Source: Hyphomicrobiales bacterium
GTDB lineage: Bacteria > Pseudomonadota > Alphaproteobacteria > Rhizobiales > Xanthobacteraceae
Reading direction: 5' to 3'
Length of the DNA stretch: 7,346 nt
Assembly (NCBI GenBank): GCA_016210825.1
Contig: JACQTM010000009.1
Location: 1 to 7,346, forward strand
Shown here: in pieces, positions 1 to 6,699 of the stretch
How the letters are laid out: the number at the start of each line of letters is the position of its first letter
Numbering within the stretch: the first letter of the stretch is position 1
Made by a program: the position numbers and the translations under genes
The notes under the pieces: generated by a model
The model's input: only the letters and a program-made list of their open reading frames with translations
What the model was told of the DNA's origin: nothing
Databases searched by the model: none

Positions 1-435
1 AATCCGGTCTTCTACGTCCAATACGGCCACGCCCGCGGCTGCTCGATCTTCCGCATGGTCCGTGAGCTGATCCCATCGCTGCAATTGCCAGCCGACCCTG
101 CTGCGCGCGTTAAGGCGCTGGCGGCTGGGCCGCTCGACCGGCTCACCGATGCCGGCGAATTTGCCTTAATGCGGCGGATCGCACTTTTCCCCCGGCTTGT
201 GGAAGCTGCGGCCGAGGCCCATGAGCCGCACCGGGTCGCGTTCTATCTCTATGAGCTGGCTAGCGAATTTCACAGCCAGTGGAGCCAGGGAAAAGACTTG
301 CCACATTTACGCTTCATTATCCAAGATGATCCAGAAATGACCTTGGCCCGCCTTGCCCTCGTGCAGGGCGTGGTTACCATTCTGGCTTCCGGGCTAGCTC
401 TGCTCGGGGTCGGGGCGCCCGAGGAAATGCGCTAA
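1..435 (+). CDS. argS: Arginyl-tRNA synthetase, C-terminal part (5' end outside window)
   Basis: This is the 3' end of a class I aminoacyl-tRNA synthetase that charges tRNA-Arg in the cytoplasm. The frame is open from base 1, and the first residues NPVFYVQYGHARG are a strongly conserved ArgS motif, so the gene starts upstream of the window; the first in-window ATG, at 55, is internal. The remainder is the all-helical DALR-type anticodon-binding domain: EPHRVAFYLYELASEFH, a Trp soon after, then KDLPHLRFI and LARLALVQGVVTILASGL. It ends in GVGAPEEMR, the usual ArgS C-terminus. 144 codons are visible, with no frameshift. The SPOR-domain gene follows 76 nt downstream, the arrangement known in Rhizobiales. 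No convincing terminator was seen in the gap, so read-through into the next gene is possible. The assignment is near certain. Confidence 0.97.
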   Translation, partial: NPVFYVQYGHARGCSIFRMVRELIPSLQLPADPAARVKALAAGPLDRLTDAGEFALMRRIALFPRLVEAAAEAHEPHRVAFYLYELASEFHSQWSQGKDLPHLRFIIQDDPEMTLARLALVQGVVTILASGLALLGVGAPEEMR

Positions 436-511
436 TCGTCCTCGGAGAACGATCGAAGCGGGGAAGCGATCCTCGCCAATAACGCCAACAAGGACGGGTC
501 GTACTAACGGC

Positions 512-2032
512 ATGGCGGACGACGGTAATCATCGCTACCGCACGAACGACCCTTATGCGCGCGGCGCACCGGGAGCGGGCGGCTATCCGCACCCAGGGCG
601 TGCGCCTGTTCAAGGCCACGCGCCGGGCGGACAACATCCGGGCGCCGATCCGCTTGCGGAGCTCGCGCGTTTAATCGGTCAGAACGATCCTTATTCGGAT
701 TACGGTCATGACAATTCCCGCGCTGCCGCGCAGCGCGATCCGCGTCGGGCGGCGAATGGTCCAGCGCAGGATTGGCGTAGCGCGCCGGCACCGGATGCAT
801 ATCGCGATCCGCTCGATCCGCGCACAGGCGGAAACGGCGCCTATCCGCAGCACGATCCTTATCGCGACGACACCGCGCAATATTCGCAGCCGGCGACCGA
901 ACAGCATTTCGACGAACGCCCCTATGGCGGCAATGGCTACGCCGATCCGGCCTATGGCAGGGAGTATGGCTATCAGCAGCACGGCGAGGATGCCTATGGG
1001 CAAGCGCCCGCGTCGGGACGTCCTTACGACAGCCGCTATTACCAAGACGACCCGCGGATGCCGCCGCAGGGCGAGGAGATGTACGACGATGCCGCACCCG
1101 TGCGGCGTCGCGGTGGCATGATGACGGTGCTGGCGGTTCTCGGCCTTGCCGTCGTCGGAACCGCTGCGGCGTTCGGCTATCGCGCGGTGTTTAGCACGTC
1201 GAGCAATTCATCGGCGCCACCCGTCATCCGCGCCGACGGCACGCCTAAAAAGATCGTCTCGACAAGCGAGAGCCGCGATCCGCAATCGGGCAAGCTGATC
1301 TATGATCGCGTCGGCGAGCGCGTCCAAGGCGAGAAGGTCGTTGCGCGCCAAGAGGAGCCGGTCGATGTGAAGACGCCGCGCGTCGTCTTCCCTGGTCCAG
1401 CCGCGAACCCAGCCGCGGGTTCAATCCCTTCAAGCGCGAGTGCGCTCGCCCCCGTTGCGGCGGGCGCCACGGGTGAGCCGAAACGCATCCGCACCGTCAC
1501 CATTCGATCCGATCAATCGGCCACCGCCGCTGCGGCTCCAGCCGCGCGTTCCACGGCGCCCGCACCGCGCGCCAGCGCGCCCGAAACGCAACCGGCACCG
1601 GCACCGCGCGTCGCTTCCGCGCGACCGGAAGCCGTACCGCAAGTCCAGGACCCGGCGCAAAGTAGCGGACCGCTCTCGCTTACGCCGCCAGCAGCGACGC
1701 GTGCCGTCCCGCCGCCGTCGCGCGCGACCTCGCAGCCCTTGCGTACCGCATCCGCTCCCGCCGCTACTGACGCAGTCCCGGCCGGAAATTACACCGTGCA
1801 GGTATCGTCGCAGCGCAGCGAGGCCGACGCGCAGAGCGCATTCCGGACGATGCAAACCAAGTTCCCGAATATTCTGGGTGGCCGCCAGCCGATCATTCGC
1901 CGCGCCGATCTTGGTGACAAGGGTATCTATTTCCGCGCCCAGGTTGGGCCATTTACAACCGTCGACCAGGCCTCGGAGCTGTGCAACAGCCTGAAAGCAG
2001 CCGGCGGACAGTGCATCATCCAAAGAAATTAA
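512..2032 (+). CDS. SPOR-domain single-pass inner-membrane protein with long low-complexity cytoplasmic tail
   Basis: The 506-residue product has a clear architecture. Residues 1-200 are hydrophilic and low-complexity, rich in Tyr, Gly, Asp, Gln and Pro with repeated Tyr-Gly and Asp-Pro-Tyr units. They include the motif DPLAELARLIGQNDP at 46-60, which I recall as conserved in rhizobial SPOR proteins. The segment VRRR at 197-200 precedes one membrane helix at about 202-223, predicting an N-in/C-out topology. Residues 225-424 are a periplasmic Ala/Pro-rich linker. A SPOR domain lies at about 425-505, starting GNYTVQVSSQRSEADA with later YFRAQVGPF. SPOR domains bind denuded septal glycan, so a role at the division site like that of FtsN is inferred, not shown. 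Only a weak Shine-Dalgarno (AAGGA near 490) precedes the ATG, so a slightly different start is possible. The gene lies between argS and nagZ, as in other Rhizobiales. Confidence 0.9.
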   Translation: MADDGNHRYRTNDPYARGAPGAGGYPHPGRAPVQGHAPGGQHPGADPLAELARLIGQNDPYSDYGHDNSRAAAQRDPRRAANGPAQDWRSAPAPDAYRDPLDPRTGGNGAYPQHDPYRDDTAQYSQPATEQHFDERPYGGNGYADPAYGREYGYQQHGEDAYGQAPASGRPYDSRYYQDDPRMPPQGEEMYDDAAPVRRRGGMMTVLAVLGLAVVGTAAAFGYRAVFSTSSNSSAPPVIRADGTPKKIVSTSESRDPQSGKLIYDRVGERVQGEKVVARQEEPVDVKTPRVVFPGPAANPAAGSIPSSASALAPVAAGATGEPKRIRTVTIRSDQSATAAAAPAARSTAPAPRASAPETQPAPAPRVASARPEAVPQVQDPAQSSGPLSLTPPAATRAVPPPSRATSQPLRTASAPAATDAVPAGNYTVQVSSQRSEADAQSAFRTMQTKFPNILGGRQPIIRRADLGDKGIYFRAQVGPFTTVDQASELCNSLKAAGGQCIIQRN

Positions 2033-2042
2033 ATCCCTCATA

Positions 2043-2079
2043 GCGCTTGACCCTTGCGACAAGCGCGGGCTAATCCGCG
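2043..2079 (+). promoter_or_regulatory. Two overlapping, mutually exclusive hairpins before nagZ
   Basis: The 50-nt gap between the SPOR gene and nagZ contains GCGCTTG (2043-2049) and its exact complement CAAGCGC (2060-2066). It also contains CGCGG (2064-2068) with CCGCG (2075-2079). The two stems share bases 2064-2066, so they cannot both form fully. The second ends three bases before the nagZ ATG. No run of T follows either stem, so neither looks like an intrinsic terminator. A role in RNA processing or in nagZ translation is only a guess, and in GC-rich DNA stems of this length can occur by chance. Confidence 0.25.
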
Positions 2080-2082
2080 TCG

Positions 2083-3111
2083 ATGACGGTAAGTGCGTTC
2101 ATCACCGGTTTATCCGGCACGGTGATTTCGGCCGAAGAGCGATCGTTTCTGCGTGACGCGCAGCCGTGGGGCGTGATCCTATTCAAGCGCAACATCGACG
2201 CGCCCGAGCAGCTTCGCAGCTTGACCGCCGACATCCGCGCGACGCTTGGGCGCGATGCGCCAATCCTGGTCGATCAGGAAGGCGGTCGTGTCCAGCGCCT
2301 TGGCCCGCCGCACTGGCCGAGCTATCCACCGGGGGCGGCTTATGGGCGTGTCTATGACCGCGACCGTGCAAAGGGCCTTGCCGCCGCGCGGCTTGGCGCG
2401 CGGTTGATCGCGGCCGATCTCGCCGCGCTCGGCTTCGATGTCGATTGTGCGCCCGTCGCCGATGTGCCGGCGGCGGAATCCGATCCGGTAATCGGCGACC
2501 GCGCCTTCGGCACCGATGCAGGCAAGGTTGGTGCAATCGCTGCGGCGTTCGCCGAGGGCCTACTCGCCGGCGGCGTGCTGCCGGTGGTCAAGCACATGCC
2601 CGGTCACGGCCGGGCGGCGGCCGACAGCCACCACAAGCTGCCGGTGGTGACCGCCGAGCGCGCCTTACTTGAAAGCAGCGATTTTGCAGCATTTCGCGCG
2701 CTCCGCGCTTTACCGCTCGCCATGACCGCGCATGTTGTGTTCTCTTCGATCGATCCGGTCGCGCCGGCGACCACATCGGCGATAATGGTTGCGGATGTGA
2801 TTCGCCGTTCGATCGGATTTTCAGGCCTTTTGATGTGTGACGATGTCAGCATGGAAGCTCTGTCGGGAACGCTCCGCGAGCGCAGCGCTGCGGCGATCGC
2901 CGCGGGGTGCGATATCGTTCTGCATTGCAGCGGGGTGATCGCGGACATGCGCGAGATCGCCGTAAGCGTGCCACGCCTCGACGGTGTCCCGGCGGCGCGC
3001 GCGGCTGCGGCGCTGGCGCGGCGCGGCAGGCCCGACGCAATCGATCTCGCAGCGGCGCGCGCGCAATTCGCGGCGATGCTGGGTCGCGACGCAACGGTGC
3101 CGGTGTCATGA
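2083..3111 (+). CDS. nagZ: Beta-N-acetylhexosaminidase NagZ (GH3), muropeptide recycling
   Basis: NagZ is a cytoplasmic glycoside hydrolase family 3 enzyme. It removes N-acetylglucosamine from GlcNAc-anhydroMurNAc peptides during peptidoglycan recycling. Its products can affect AmpR-type beta-lactamase induction where that system exists. The 342-residue length is typical for the single-domain proteobacterial form. Visible motifs are WGVILFKRN at 29-37, VDQEGGRVQR at 63-72, VIGDRAFG at 136-143, KHMPGHG at 170-176 and ADSHHKLP at 180-187. The last supplies the Asp181/His183 acid-base dyad typical of NagZ. MCDDVSM at 251-257 carries the likely nucleophile Asp253; the family usually has Ser before this Asp, here it is Cys. 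No Shine-Dalgarno precedes the ATG, but the N-terminus AFITGLSGT fits the family. The stop overlaps the scpA start (ATGA), so the two are translationally coupled. The pairing with a SPOR protein fits cell-wall metabolism. Confidence 0.96.
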   Translation: MTVSAFITGLSGTVISAEERSFLRDAQPWGVILFKRNIDAPEQLRSLTADIRATLGRDAPILVDQEGGRVQRLGPPHWPSYPPGAAYGRVYDRDRAKGLAAARLGARLIAADLAALGFDVDCAPVADVPAAESDPVIGDRAFGTDAGKVGAIAAAFAEGLLAGGVLPVVKHMPGHGRAAADSHHKLPVVTAERALLESSDFAAFRALRALPLAMTAHVVFSSIDPVAPATTSAIMVADVIRRSIGFSGLLMCDDVSMEALSGTLRERSAAAIAAGCDIVLHCSGVIADMREIAVSVPRLDGVPAARAAAALARRGRPDAIDLAAARAQFAAMLGRDATVPVS

Positions 3112-3944
3112 GCGACAACGTCCTGCCATTCGCCGATATCACCGGTATTGATCGCGCCACCGACGAACCGGCGCTCATGGTCGATGTCGAGGGTTTCGAG
3201 GGGCCGCTCGATTTGCTGCTGATGTTGGCGCGGCAGCAGAAGGTCGATCTTGCGAAGATTTCGATCCTCGCGCTCGCCGACCAATTCCTCGCTTTTATCG
3301 AAGCGGCGCGGAAGCTGCGGCTCGAGCTTGCCGCCGACTACCTTGTGATGGCGGCGTGGCTCGCCTATCTGAAATCGCGGCTGCTGCTGCCCGATCTCAA
3401 TGCGCCGGAAGGCCAGAGCGCCGAGGACTTGGCGACCGCGCTCGCCTACCGCCTCAAGCGCCTGGAAGCGTTCCGCGAAGTCGCCGGGAAATTGCTGGCG
3501 CTGCCGCAGCTCAGCCGCGAGATTTTCCATCGCGGCAATCCGGAAGCGATCGCGGAAATCAAACATCCGCTATGGACCGCAACGCTATATGATTTGCTTT
3601 CGGCCTATGCGCTGCAGCGGCAGAAAAAAGCGCTTGGCAACGTGCGTGTCCCGCAGCGCACGGTATGGTCGCTCGCCGAAGCGCGTGCCGCTCTGGAAAA
3701 ACTGATCGGCGCGGCGGTGGATTGGACCTGTCTCGATGAATATCTGATCGCCTATGTGGTCGAACCGGCGCATGCGGCGACGGTGATGGCATCGAGCTTC
3801 GCGGCAACGCTGGAAATGGTCCGCGAAGGCGTTCTCGACATGCATCAGCATACGGCGTTCGCGCCGATCTATGTCCGCAAGCACACCGACAGCGTTGCGG
3901 CGAAGTCAAAAGGTGCGCCGGCTCCCGGCGCCAAGAACGACTAG
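3108..3944 (+). CDS. scpA: Segregation and condensation protein A (kleisin ScpA)
   Basis: ScpA is the kleisin that bridges the heads of the SMC dimer and binds ScpB. The complex organises and helps segregate the chromosome. The 278-residue product shows the hallmark FEGPLDLLL at 30-38 followed by KVDLAKISI. The N-terminal helical region ends in DYLVMAAWLAYLKSRLLLP at about 77-95. A variable middle follows, and the C-terminal winged-helix region (about 215-258) contains SFAATLEMVREGVLDMHQ and FAPIYVRK. The frame is open further upstream, to an ATG at 2907, but that extension only overlaps nagZ and does not resemble ScpA. The ATG at 3108, inside the ATGA overlap with the nagZ stop, gives the family-like N-terminus MSDNVLPF. 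scpB follows after 14 nt. The SMC gene is not in the window, which is normal for this group. Confidence 0.95.
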   Translation: MSDNVLPFADITGIDRATDEPALMVDVEGFEGPLDLLLMLARQQKVDLAKISILALADQFLAFIEAARKLRLELAADYLVMAAWLAYLKSRLLLPDLNAPEGQSAEDLATALAYRLKRLEAFREVAGKLLALPQLSREIFHRGNPEAIAEIKHPLWTATLYDLLSAYALQRQKKALGNVRVPQRTVWSLAEARAALEKLIGAAVDWTCLDEYLIAYVVEPAHAATVMASSFAATLEMVREGVLDMHQHTAFAPIYVRKHTDSVAAKSKGAPAPGAKND

Positions 3945-3958
3945 CAGGAGGCTGCACT

Positions 3959-4660
3959 ATGGCGCGAGCCGCCGAGAGGCGCTTGATCGCTCCCGATACC
4001 GAACCGGAGGGACGTCCGGAGGAATTGCGTTTGCTTGAAGCGTTACTGTTCGCCTCCGCCGAGCCGCTGGATGAGAAGACGCTGGCGCACCGGCTGCCGG
4101 CGGGCGTGGACGTGGCGGATGCGCTCAAGCGCTTGCAGGTGGAATATGCAACGCGCGGCGTCAATCTCGTGCGTGTGGCCGGCAAATGGACGTTCCGCAC
4201 CGCAAGCGACCTCGCCTGGTTGATGACCCACGAGGCGGTGCAGCCGCGCAAACTTTCGCGCGCCGGCATCGAGACGCTCGCGGTGATCGCCTATCACCAG
4301 CCGGTGACGCGCATGGAGATCGAGGAGGTGCGCGGCGTAATGATGTCGCGGGGGACGATCGACGTGCTGCTCGAGACCGGGTGGATCCGCCCGCGTGGCC
4401 GGCGCAAGGCGCCCGGTCGGCCGATCACCTATGGCACCACGGAAACCTTCCTGTCGCATTTTGGGCTGGAGTCGCTCAACGATCTGCCTGGTCTTGACGA
4501 ATTGAAGGGCTCCGGCCTGCTCGACGCGCGGCTGCCGGCGGGCTTCACCGTGCCAGTTCCCTCCGACGATCCGGCCTTGCGCGACGATGAAGACCCGCTG
4601 GAGCCGGGCGATCTCGATTTCGGCCTCGCGCCACCGCCCGAACGTGTCGAAAAGGGCTAA
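3959..4660 (+). CDS. scpB: Segregation and condensation protein B (ScpB)
   Basis: ScpB is a dimeric tandem winged-helix protein that binds ScpA and regulates the SMC complex. The 233-residue product has LLEALLFASAEPLDEKTLA at about 25-43, the start of the first winged helix. The conserved LSRAGIETLAVIAYHQPVT at 99-117 leads into EIEEVRGV. The sequence RGRRKAPGRPITYGTTETFL at 136-155, followed by HFGLESLNDLPGL, is diagnostic for ScpB. The acidic, proline-rich C-terminal tail (about 200-233) is variable in the family. A strong Shine-Dalgarno AGGAGG at 3946-3951 sits 7 nt before the ATG and fixes the start. It lies 14 nt after the scpA stop, so both are clearly co-transcribed. The next gene, tatA, is 127 nt further on. 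Confidence 0.95.
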   Translation: MARAAERRLIAPDTEPEGRPEELRLLEALLFASAEPLDEKTLAHRLPAGVDVADALKRLQVEYATRGVNLVRVAGKWTFRTASDLAWLMTHEAVQPRKLSRAGIETLAVIAYHQPVTRMEIEEVRGVMMSRGTIDVLLETGWIRPRGRRKAPGRPITYGTTETFLSHFGLESLNDLPGLDELKGSGLLDARLPAGFTVPVPSDDPALRDDEDPLEPGDLDFGLAPPPERVEKG

Positions 4661-4701
4661 ACATCGCGCTGCGCCACGTTAGCCTAACCGGCGGGAAGTC
4701 C

Positions 4702-4730
4702 TTGTTTTTGCCGCCCCTGGAGCCTAGCTT
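4702..4730 (+). promoter_or_regulatory. Possible housekeeping-type promoter before tatA
   Basis: The 127-nt gap between scpB and tatA contains TTGTTT (4702-4707) and, after exactly 17 nt, TAGCTT (4725-4730). This is a moderate match to a -35/-10 pair. A transcript from here would have a leader of about 50 nt before the tatA start and would let tatABC be expressed apart from scpAB. The match is by eye, the -10 box is imperfect, and alphaproteobacterial promoters are degenerate, so this is only a candidate. Confidence 0.28.
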
Positions 4731-4787
4731 CCGGGCAAGCACCGAGACGGGACGAAGAACGCCGCCCGTCGCCGCGGAGGACAAGGT

Positions 4788-5030
4788 ATGGGTTCCTTTA
4801 GCATTTGGCACTGGATCGTCGTGATCGTCGTCGTCCTGCTTCTGTTCGGGCGCGGTAAGATTTCCGAGCTGATGGGCGACATGGCGCAGGGCATCAAGGC
4901 CTTCAAGAAAGGCATGTCCGACGACGAGAAGGCCGAGGCCAAAACCGATTCATCCAAGACGATCGATCATCAGCCGCCCGTCGGCAACGCGACGAGCGCG
5001 AGCACGGCCGAGACCCGCAAGACCGGCTAA
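4788..5030 (+). CDS. tatA: Sec-independent (twin-arginine) translocase subunit TatA
   Basis: TatA is the small subunit that oligomerises to form the transport pathway for folded proteins carrying twin-arginine signal peptides. It is needed in excess over TatB and TatC. The 80-residue product begins with MGSFSIWHW, a typical TatA N-terminus, then has a membrane helix at about 7-20. The FGRGKI hinge follows at 20-25, then an amphipathic helix (about 24-42) ending in FKKGM, and a charged, disordered tail. The FG pair at the hinge and the short length separate it from TatB. A good Shine-Dalgarno (GGAGG, 4776-4780) lies 7 nt before the ATG. tatB does not follow directly: a 205-nt gap containing a palindromic repeat lies between them. 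Confidence 0.95.
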   Translation: MGSFSIWHWIVVIVVVLLLFGRGKISELMGDMAQGIKAFKKGMSDDEKAEAKTDSSKTIDHQPPVGNATSASTAETRKTG

Positions 5031-5038
5031 ACGCGCCG

Positions 5039-5150
5039 GAGCATGATCCCAAATAAGCTTGCCCTCGGGCTCGACCCGAGGGTGGAAACCGGTTTCCCGC
5101 CTTCGCGAAGCCCGCTTCGGCGGGCGAAGGAAGGTTGGAAAAGATCATGC
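5039..5150. repeat. Palindromic intergenic repeat (about 112 bp) between tatA and tatB
   Basis: The outer ends are inverted: GCATGATC at 5041-5048 and GATCATGC at 5143-5150. This is the arm type of a palindromic repeat common in Bradyrhizobium-related genomes, from memory. Inside are a perfect hairpin CCCTCGGG/CCCGAGGG (5062-5069 with 5075-5082), a perfect 14-bp palindrome GGAAACCGGTTTCC (5084-5097), and a GC-rich stem set at 5100-5130. That set holds CCCGC/GCGGG (5111-5115 with 5120-5124) and CTTCG/CGAAG (5101-5105 with 5125-5129). The usual element, as I remember it, is shorter and lacks the inner hairpins, so this copy looks expanded. It begins 9 nt after the tatA stop and would be strongly folded in any tatABC transcript. 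It encodes no credible protein. Confidence 0.8.
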
Positions 5151-5235
5151 CCAATCAAGAATCGAGACCGCGATCGCCATTCAGCTTTGACTGATCGTGG
5201 TCGAGGGCCGGCGCTTCTTGGAGTAAAAGACTTTC

Positions 5236-5655
5236 ATGTTCGACATCGGTTGGGGCGAACTTGTCATCATCGGCATCGTCGCGCTGATCGCGATCGGTCC
5301 GAAGGAATTGCCCACGGTTCTGCGCACGCTCGGCCAGTGGATGGGCAAGGTGCGGCGCATGGCCTCCGATTTCCAGGGCCAGTTCCAGGAAGCGATGCGC
5401 GAAGCCGAAGTCGCCGATCTCAAGAAGCAATTCGACGACGCGGCGAAGTCGGCGCAATTCGGCTTCGACGATCCGCTGGAGACCGCGCGCAAGGCGATGC
5501 AGGACGCCGTCGAGGGCGCGCCCGAGAAACCGACGTCCACCGATACGTCGCCGGCATCTTCTCCCGAAACCGCCCCGGCAACCGAACCGGCGGCCGCGCA
5601 ACCGGCCGAAGCCGCACTAACGGCGGCTGACCGCAAGGAGAGCGGAGCGGCATGA
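5236..5655 (+). CDS. tatB: Twin-arginine translocase subunit TatB
   Basis: TatB pairs with TatC to form the receptor for twin-arginine signal peptides in the inner membrane. The 139-residue product starts MFDIGWGELVIIGIVALIAIGPKELP. It has the conserved Glu8 in the membrane helix (about 5-20), the Gly-Pro hinge at 21-22 and then a long amphipathic helix (about 24-70). An Ala/Pro/Thr-rich disordered tail follows from about 95. The Gly-Pro hinge and the long helix distinguish it from TatA. GGAG at 5220-5223 is a plausible, rather distant Shine-Dalgarno (12 nt from the ATG). The stop overlaps the tatC start in an ATGA, so TatB and TatC are made at coupled levels. The repeat upstream separates this pair from tatA. 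Confidence 0.95.
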   Translation: MFDIGWGELVIIGIVALIAIGPKELPTVLRTLGQWMGKVRRMASDFQGQFQEAMREAEVADLKKQFDDAAKSAQFGFDDPLETARKAMQDAVEGAPEKPTSTDTSPASSPETAPATEPAAAQPAEAALTAADRKESGAA

Positions 5656-6479
5656 GCGACCGCGACAAGAAGGATCTCGACGACATCGAGGCGAGCAAGG
5701 CGCCGCTGATCGAGCATCTGATCGAGTTGCGCTCGCGATTGATCAAGGCGGTGATTGCGTTCGCGGTGATGTTCGGCTTGTGCTTTGTCTTCGCGAAGCA
5801 GATCTACAACATCCTGGTCTGGCCGTTCGTGATCGTCGCAGGTCCGGAAAATTCGAAATTTATTTATACGGCGCTGCTCGAATATTTCATTACCCAGCTC
5901 AAGCTCGCAATGTTCGGGGCGGCGTTCCTGGCGTTTCCGGTGATCGCCGGTCAGATCTACATGTTCGTCGCGCCCGGCCTCTATCGCAACGAGCGCCGCG
6001 CTTTTCTGCCCTATCTCATCGCCACGCCGTTTTTCTTCGCGCTCGGTGCGATGATGGTCTATTTCCTGGTGATGCCGCTCTTGGTGCGCTTCTCGCTCGG
6101 CATGCAGCAGGAGCCGGGATTGGGCCAAGCGGAGATCGCGCTCTTGCCCAAGGTCGGCGAGTACCTTTCGCTGATGATGGCGCTGGTGCTGGCCTTCGGC
6201 GTTGCCTTCCAGCTGCCAGTGATCCTCACGCTGCTCGGCCGCGTCGGCATCATCACCTCGCAACAGCTGCGCGAGAAGCGGCGCTATTTCGTCGTCGGCG
6301 CCTTCATCCTCGCGGCCGTGCTCACGCCGCCCGACGTGATCAGTCAATTGTCGCTCGCCGTGCCGCTGCTCATTCTCTACGAGGGGTCGATCTGGTCGGT
6401 GCGGCTCGTCGAACGCCGGGCGAAGCCAGCGCCCGGGGCGGCGGCTGCGTCGCCGGAAGAAGCCAAGCCGGCGGAGTGA
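5652..6479 (+). CDS. tatC: Twin-arginine translocase subunit TatC
   Basis: TatC is the six-helix inner-membrane core of the Tat translocase and directly recognises the twin-arginine motif. The 275-residue product is normal length. The cytoplasmic N-terminus carries APLIEHLIELRSRL (about 17-30) with the conserved Glu/Leu/Arg face. The first cytoplasmic loop has PGLYRNERR at 108-116, whose Glu114 matches the signal-peptide-binding Glu of the family. Membrane helices lie at about 31-48, 82-104, 118-142, 172-195, 203-215 and 227-245. AFGVAFQLPV at 181-190 has Gln where the E. coli protein has Glu (Glu170 by my alignment); I recall both residues occurring at this site. LTPPDVISQ at 215-223 is also typical. 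The start overlaps the tatB stop by 4 nt. serS, often the next gene in Rhizobiales, is not present downstream. Confidence 0.96.
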   Translation: MSDRDKKDLDDIEASKAPLIEHLIELRSRLIKAVIAFAVMFGLCFVFAKQIYNILVWPFVIVAGPENSKFIYTALLEYFITQLKLAMFGAAFLAFPVIAGQIYMFVAPGLYRNERRAFLPYLIATPFFFALGAMMVYFLVMPLLVRFSLGMQQEPGLGQAEIALLPKVGEYLSLMMALVLAFGVAFQLPVILTLLGRVGIITSQQLREKRRYFVVGAFILAAVLTPPDVISQLSLAVPLLILYEGSIWSVRLVERRAKPAPGAAAASPEEAKPAE

Positions 6480-6517
6480 TTGCGGCTCTTCAAGGCCAAC
6501 GACTGAGAAGTGAATTC

Positions 6518-6630
6518 GTCATGCCCGGGCTCGACCCGCCTGCGGGCTGTAGTCCTTCGGCGGGCGAAGGCCCGGGTATCCATCATTGATCGAATAAGGA
6601 TTGATTGCCGGATCAAGTCCGGCAATGACG
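6518..6630. repeat. Palindromic MITE-like intergenic repeat (about 113 bp) after tatC
   Basis: The ends are imperfect inverted repeats: CGTCATGCC at the left (6518-6525 region) and GGCAATGACG at 6621-6630. Inside is an outer stem CCCGGGC/GCCCGGG (6524-6530 with 6570-6576) enclosing two small hairpins. One is CCCG/CGGG (6535-6538 with 6543-6546); the other is CCTTCG/CGAAGG (6554-6559 with 6565-6570, loop GCGGG). To the right is a perfect TTGCCGGA/TCCGGCAA stem (6605-6612 with 6618-6625). The GTCATGCCCGGGC...GGCAATGAC style is, from memory, a common dispersed repeat in this group. No transposase is encoded, so movement would need help in trans. It starts 38 nt after tatC and may also act as the 3' end structure of the tat mRNA, though no T-run follows. 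Confidence 0.75.
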
Positions 6631-6699
6631 GGATACGTAATTCGACCTAAACTCATCATACCCTGGTGGTACGTACATCGCGAGAGTATCGTGGTGATC

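Noticed and set aside
436..511. Possible terminator after argS
   Set aside because: Only weak 5-bp complementarities (such as ATCGT/ACGAT) and no T-run were found.
1430..2062. 210-codon minus-strand frame and a 184-codon plus-strand frame (1440-1994) within the SPOR gene
   Set aside because: Both are Arg/Pro/Ser-rich shadow frames of the low-complexity linker and SPOR domain.
2907..3107. N-terminal extension of scpA from the ATG at 2907
   Set aside because: The extra 67 residues are an Arg/Ala-rich out-of-frame reading of nagZ. The ScpA-like sequence starts at 3108, in the ATGA overlap.
2604..3566. 320-codon open frame on the minus strand across nagZ and scpA
   Set aside because: It is the complement of two conserved genes, with an Arg/Ala-rich composition and no family signal.
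5043..5630. 195-codon plus-strand frame starting inside the repeat after tatA
   Set aside because: It begins in the palindromic element and then runs out of frame through tatB; the composition is Arg-rich and without domains.
5181..6347. 388-codon open frame on the minus strand across tatB and tatC
   Set aside because: It is antisense to two certain genes. Its protein is Glu/His/Arg/Asp-rich in the way expected from reading GC-rich coding DNA backwards, and it has no recognisable domain.
6605..6625. TTGCCGGA/TCCGGCAA stem as an intrinsic terminator of the tat operon
   Set aside because: No T-run follows, and the stem is better explained as the right arm of the intergenic repeat.
6601..6699. 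N-terminal extension of the small lipoprotein into the repeat
   Set aside because: The first codons come from the right arm of the repeat, and the lipobox would be too far from the N-terminus.
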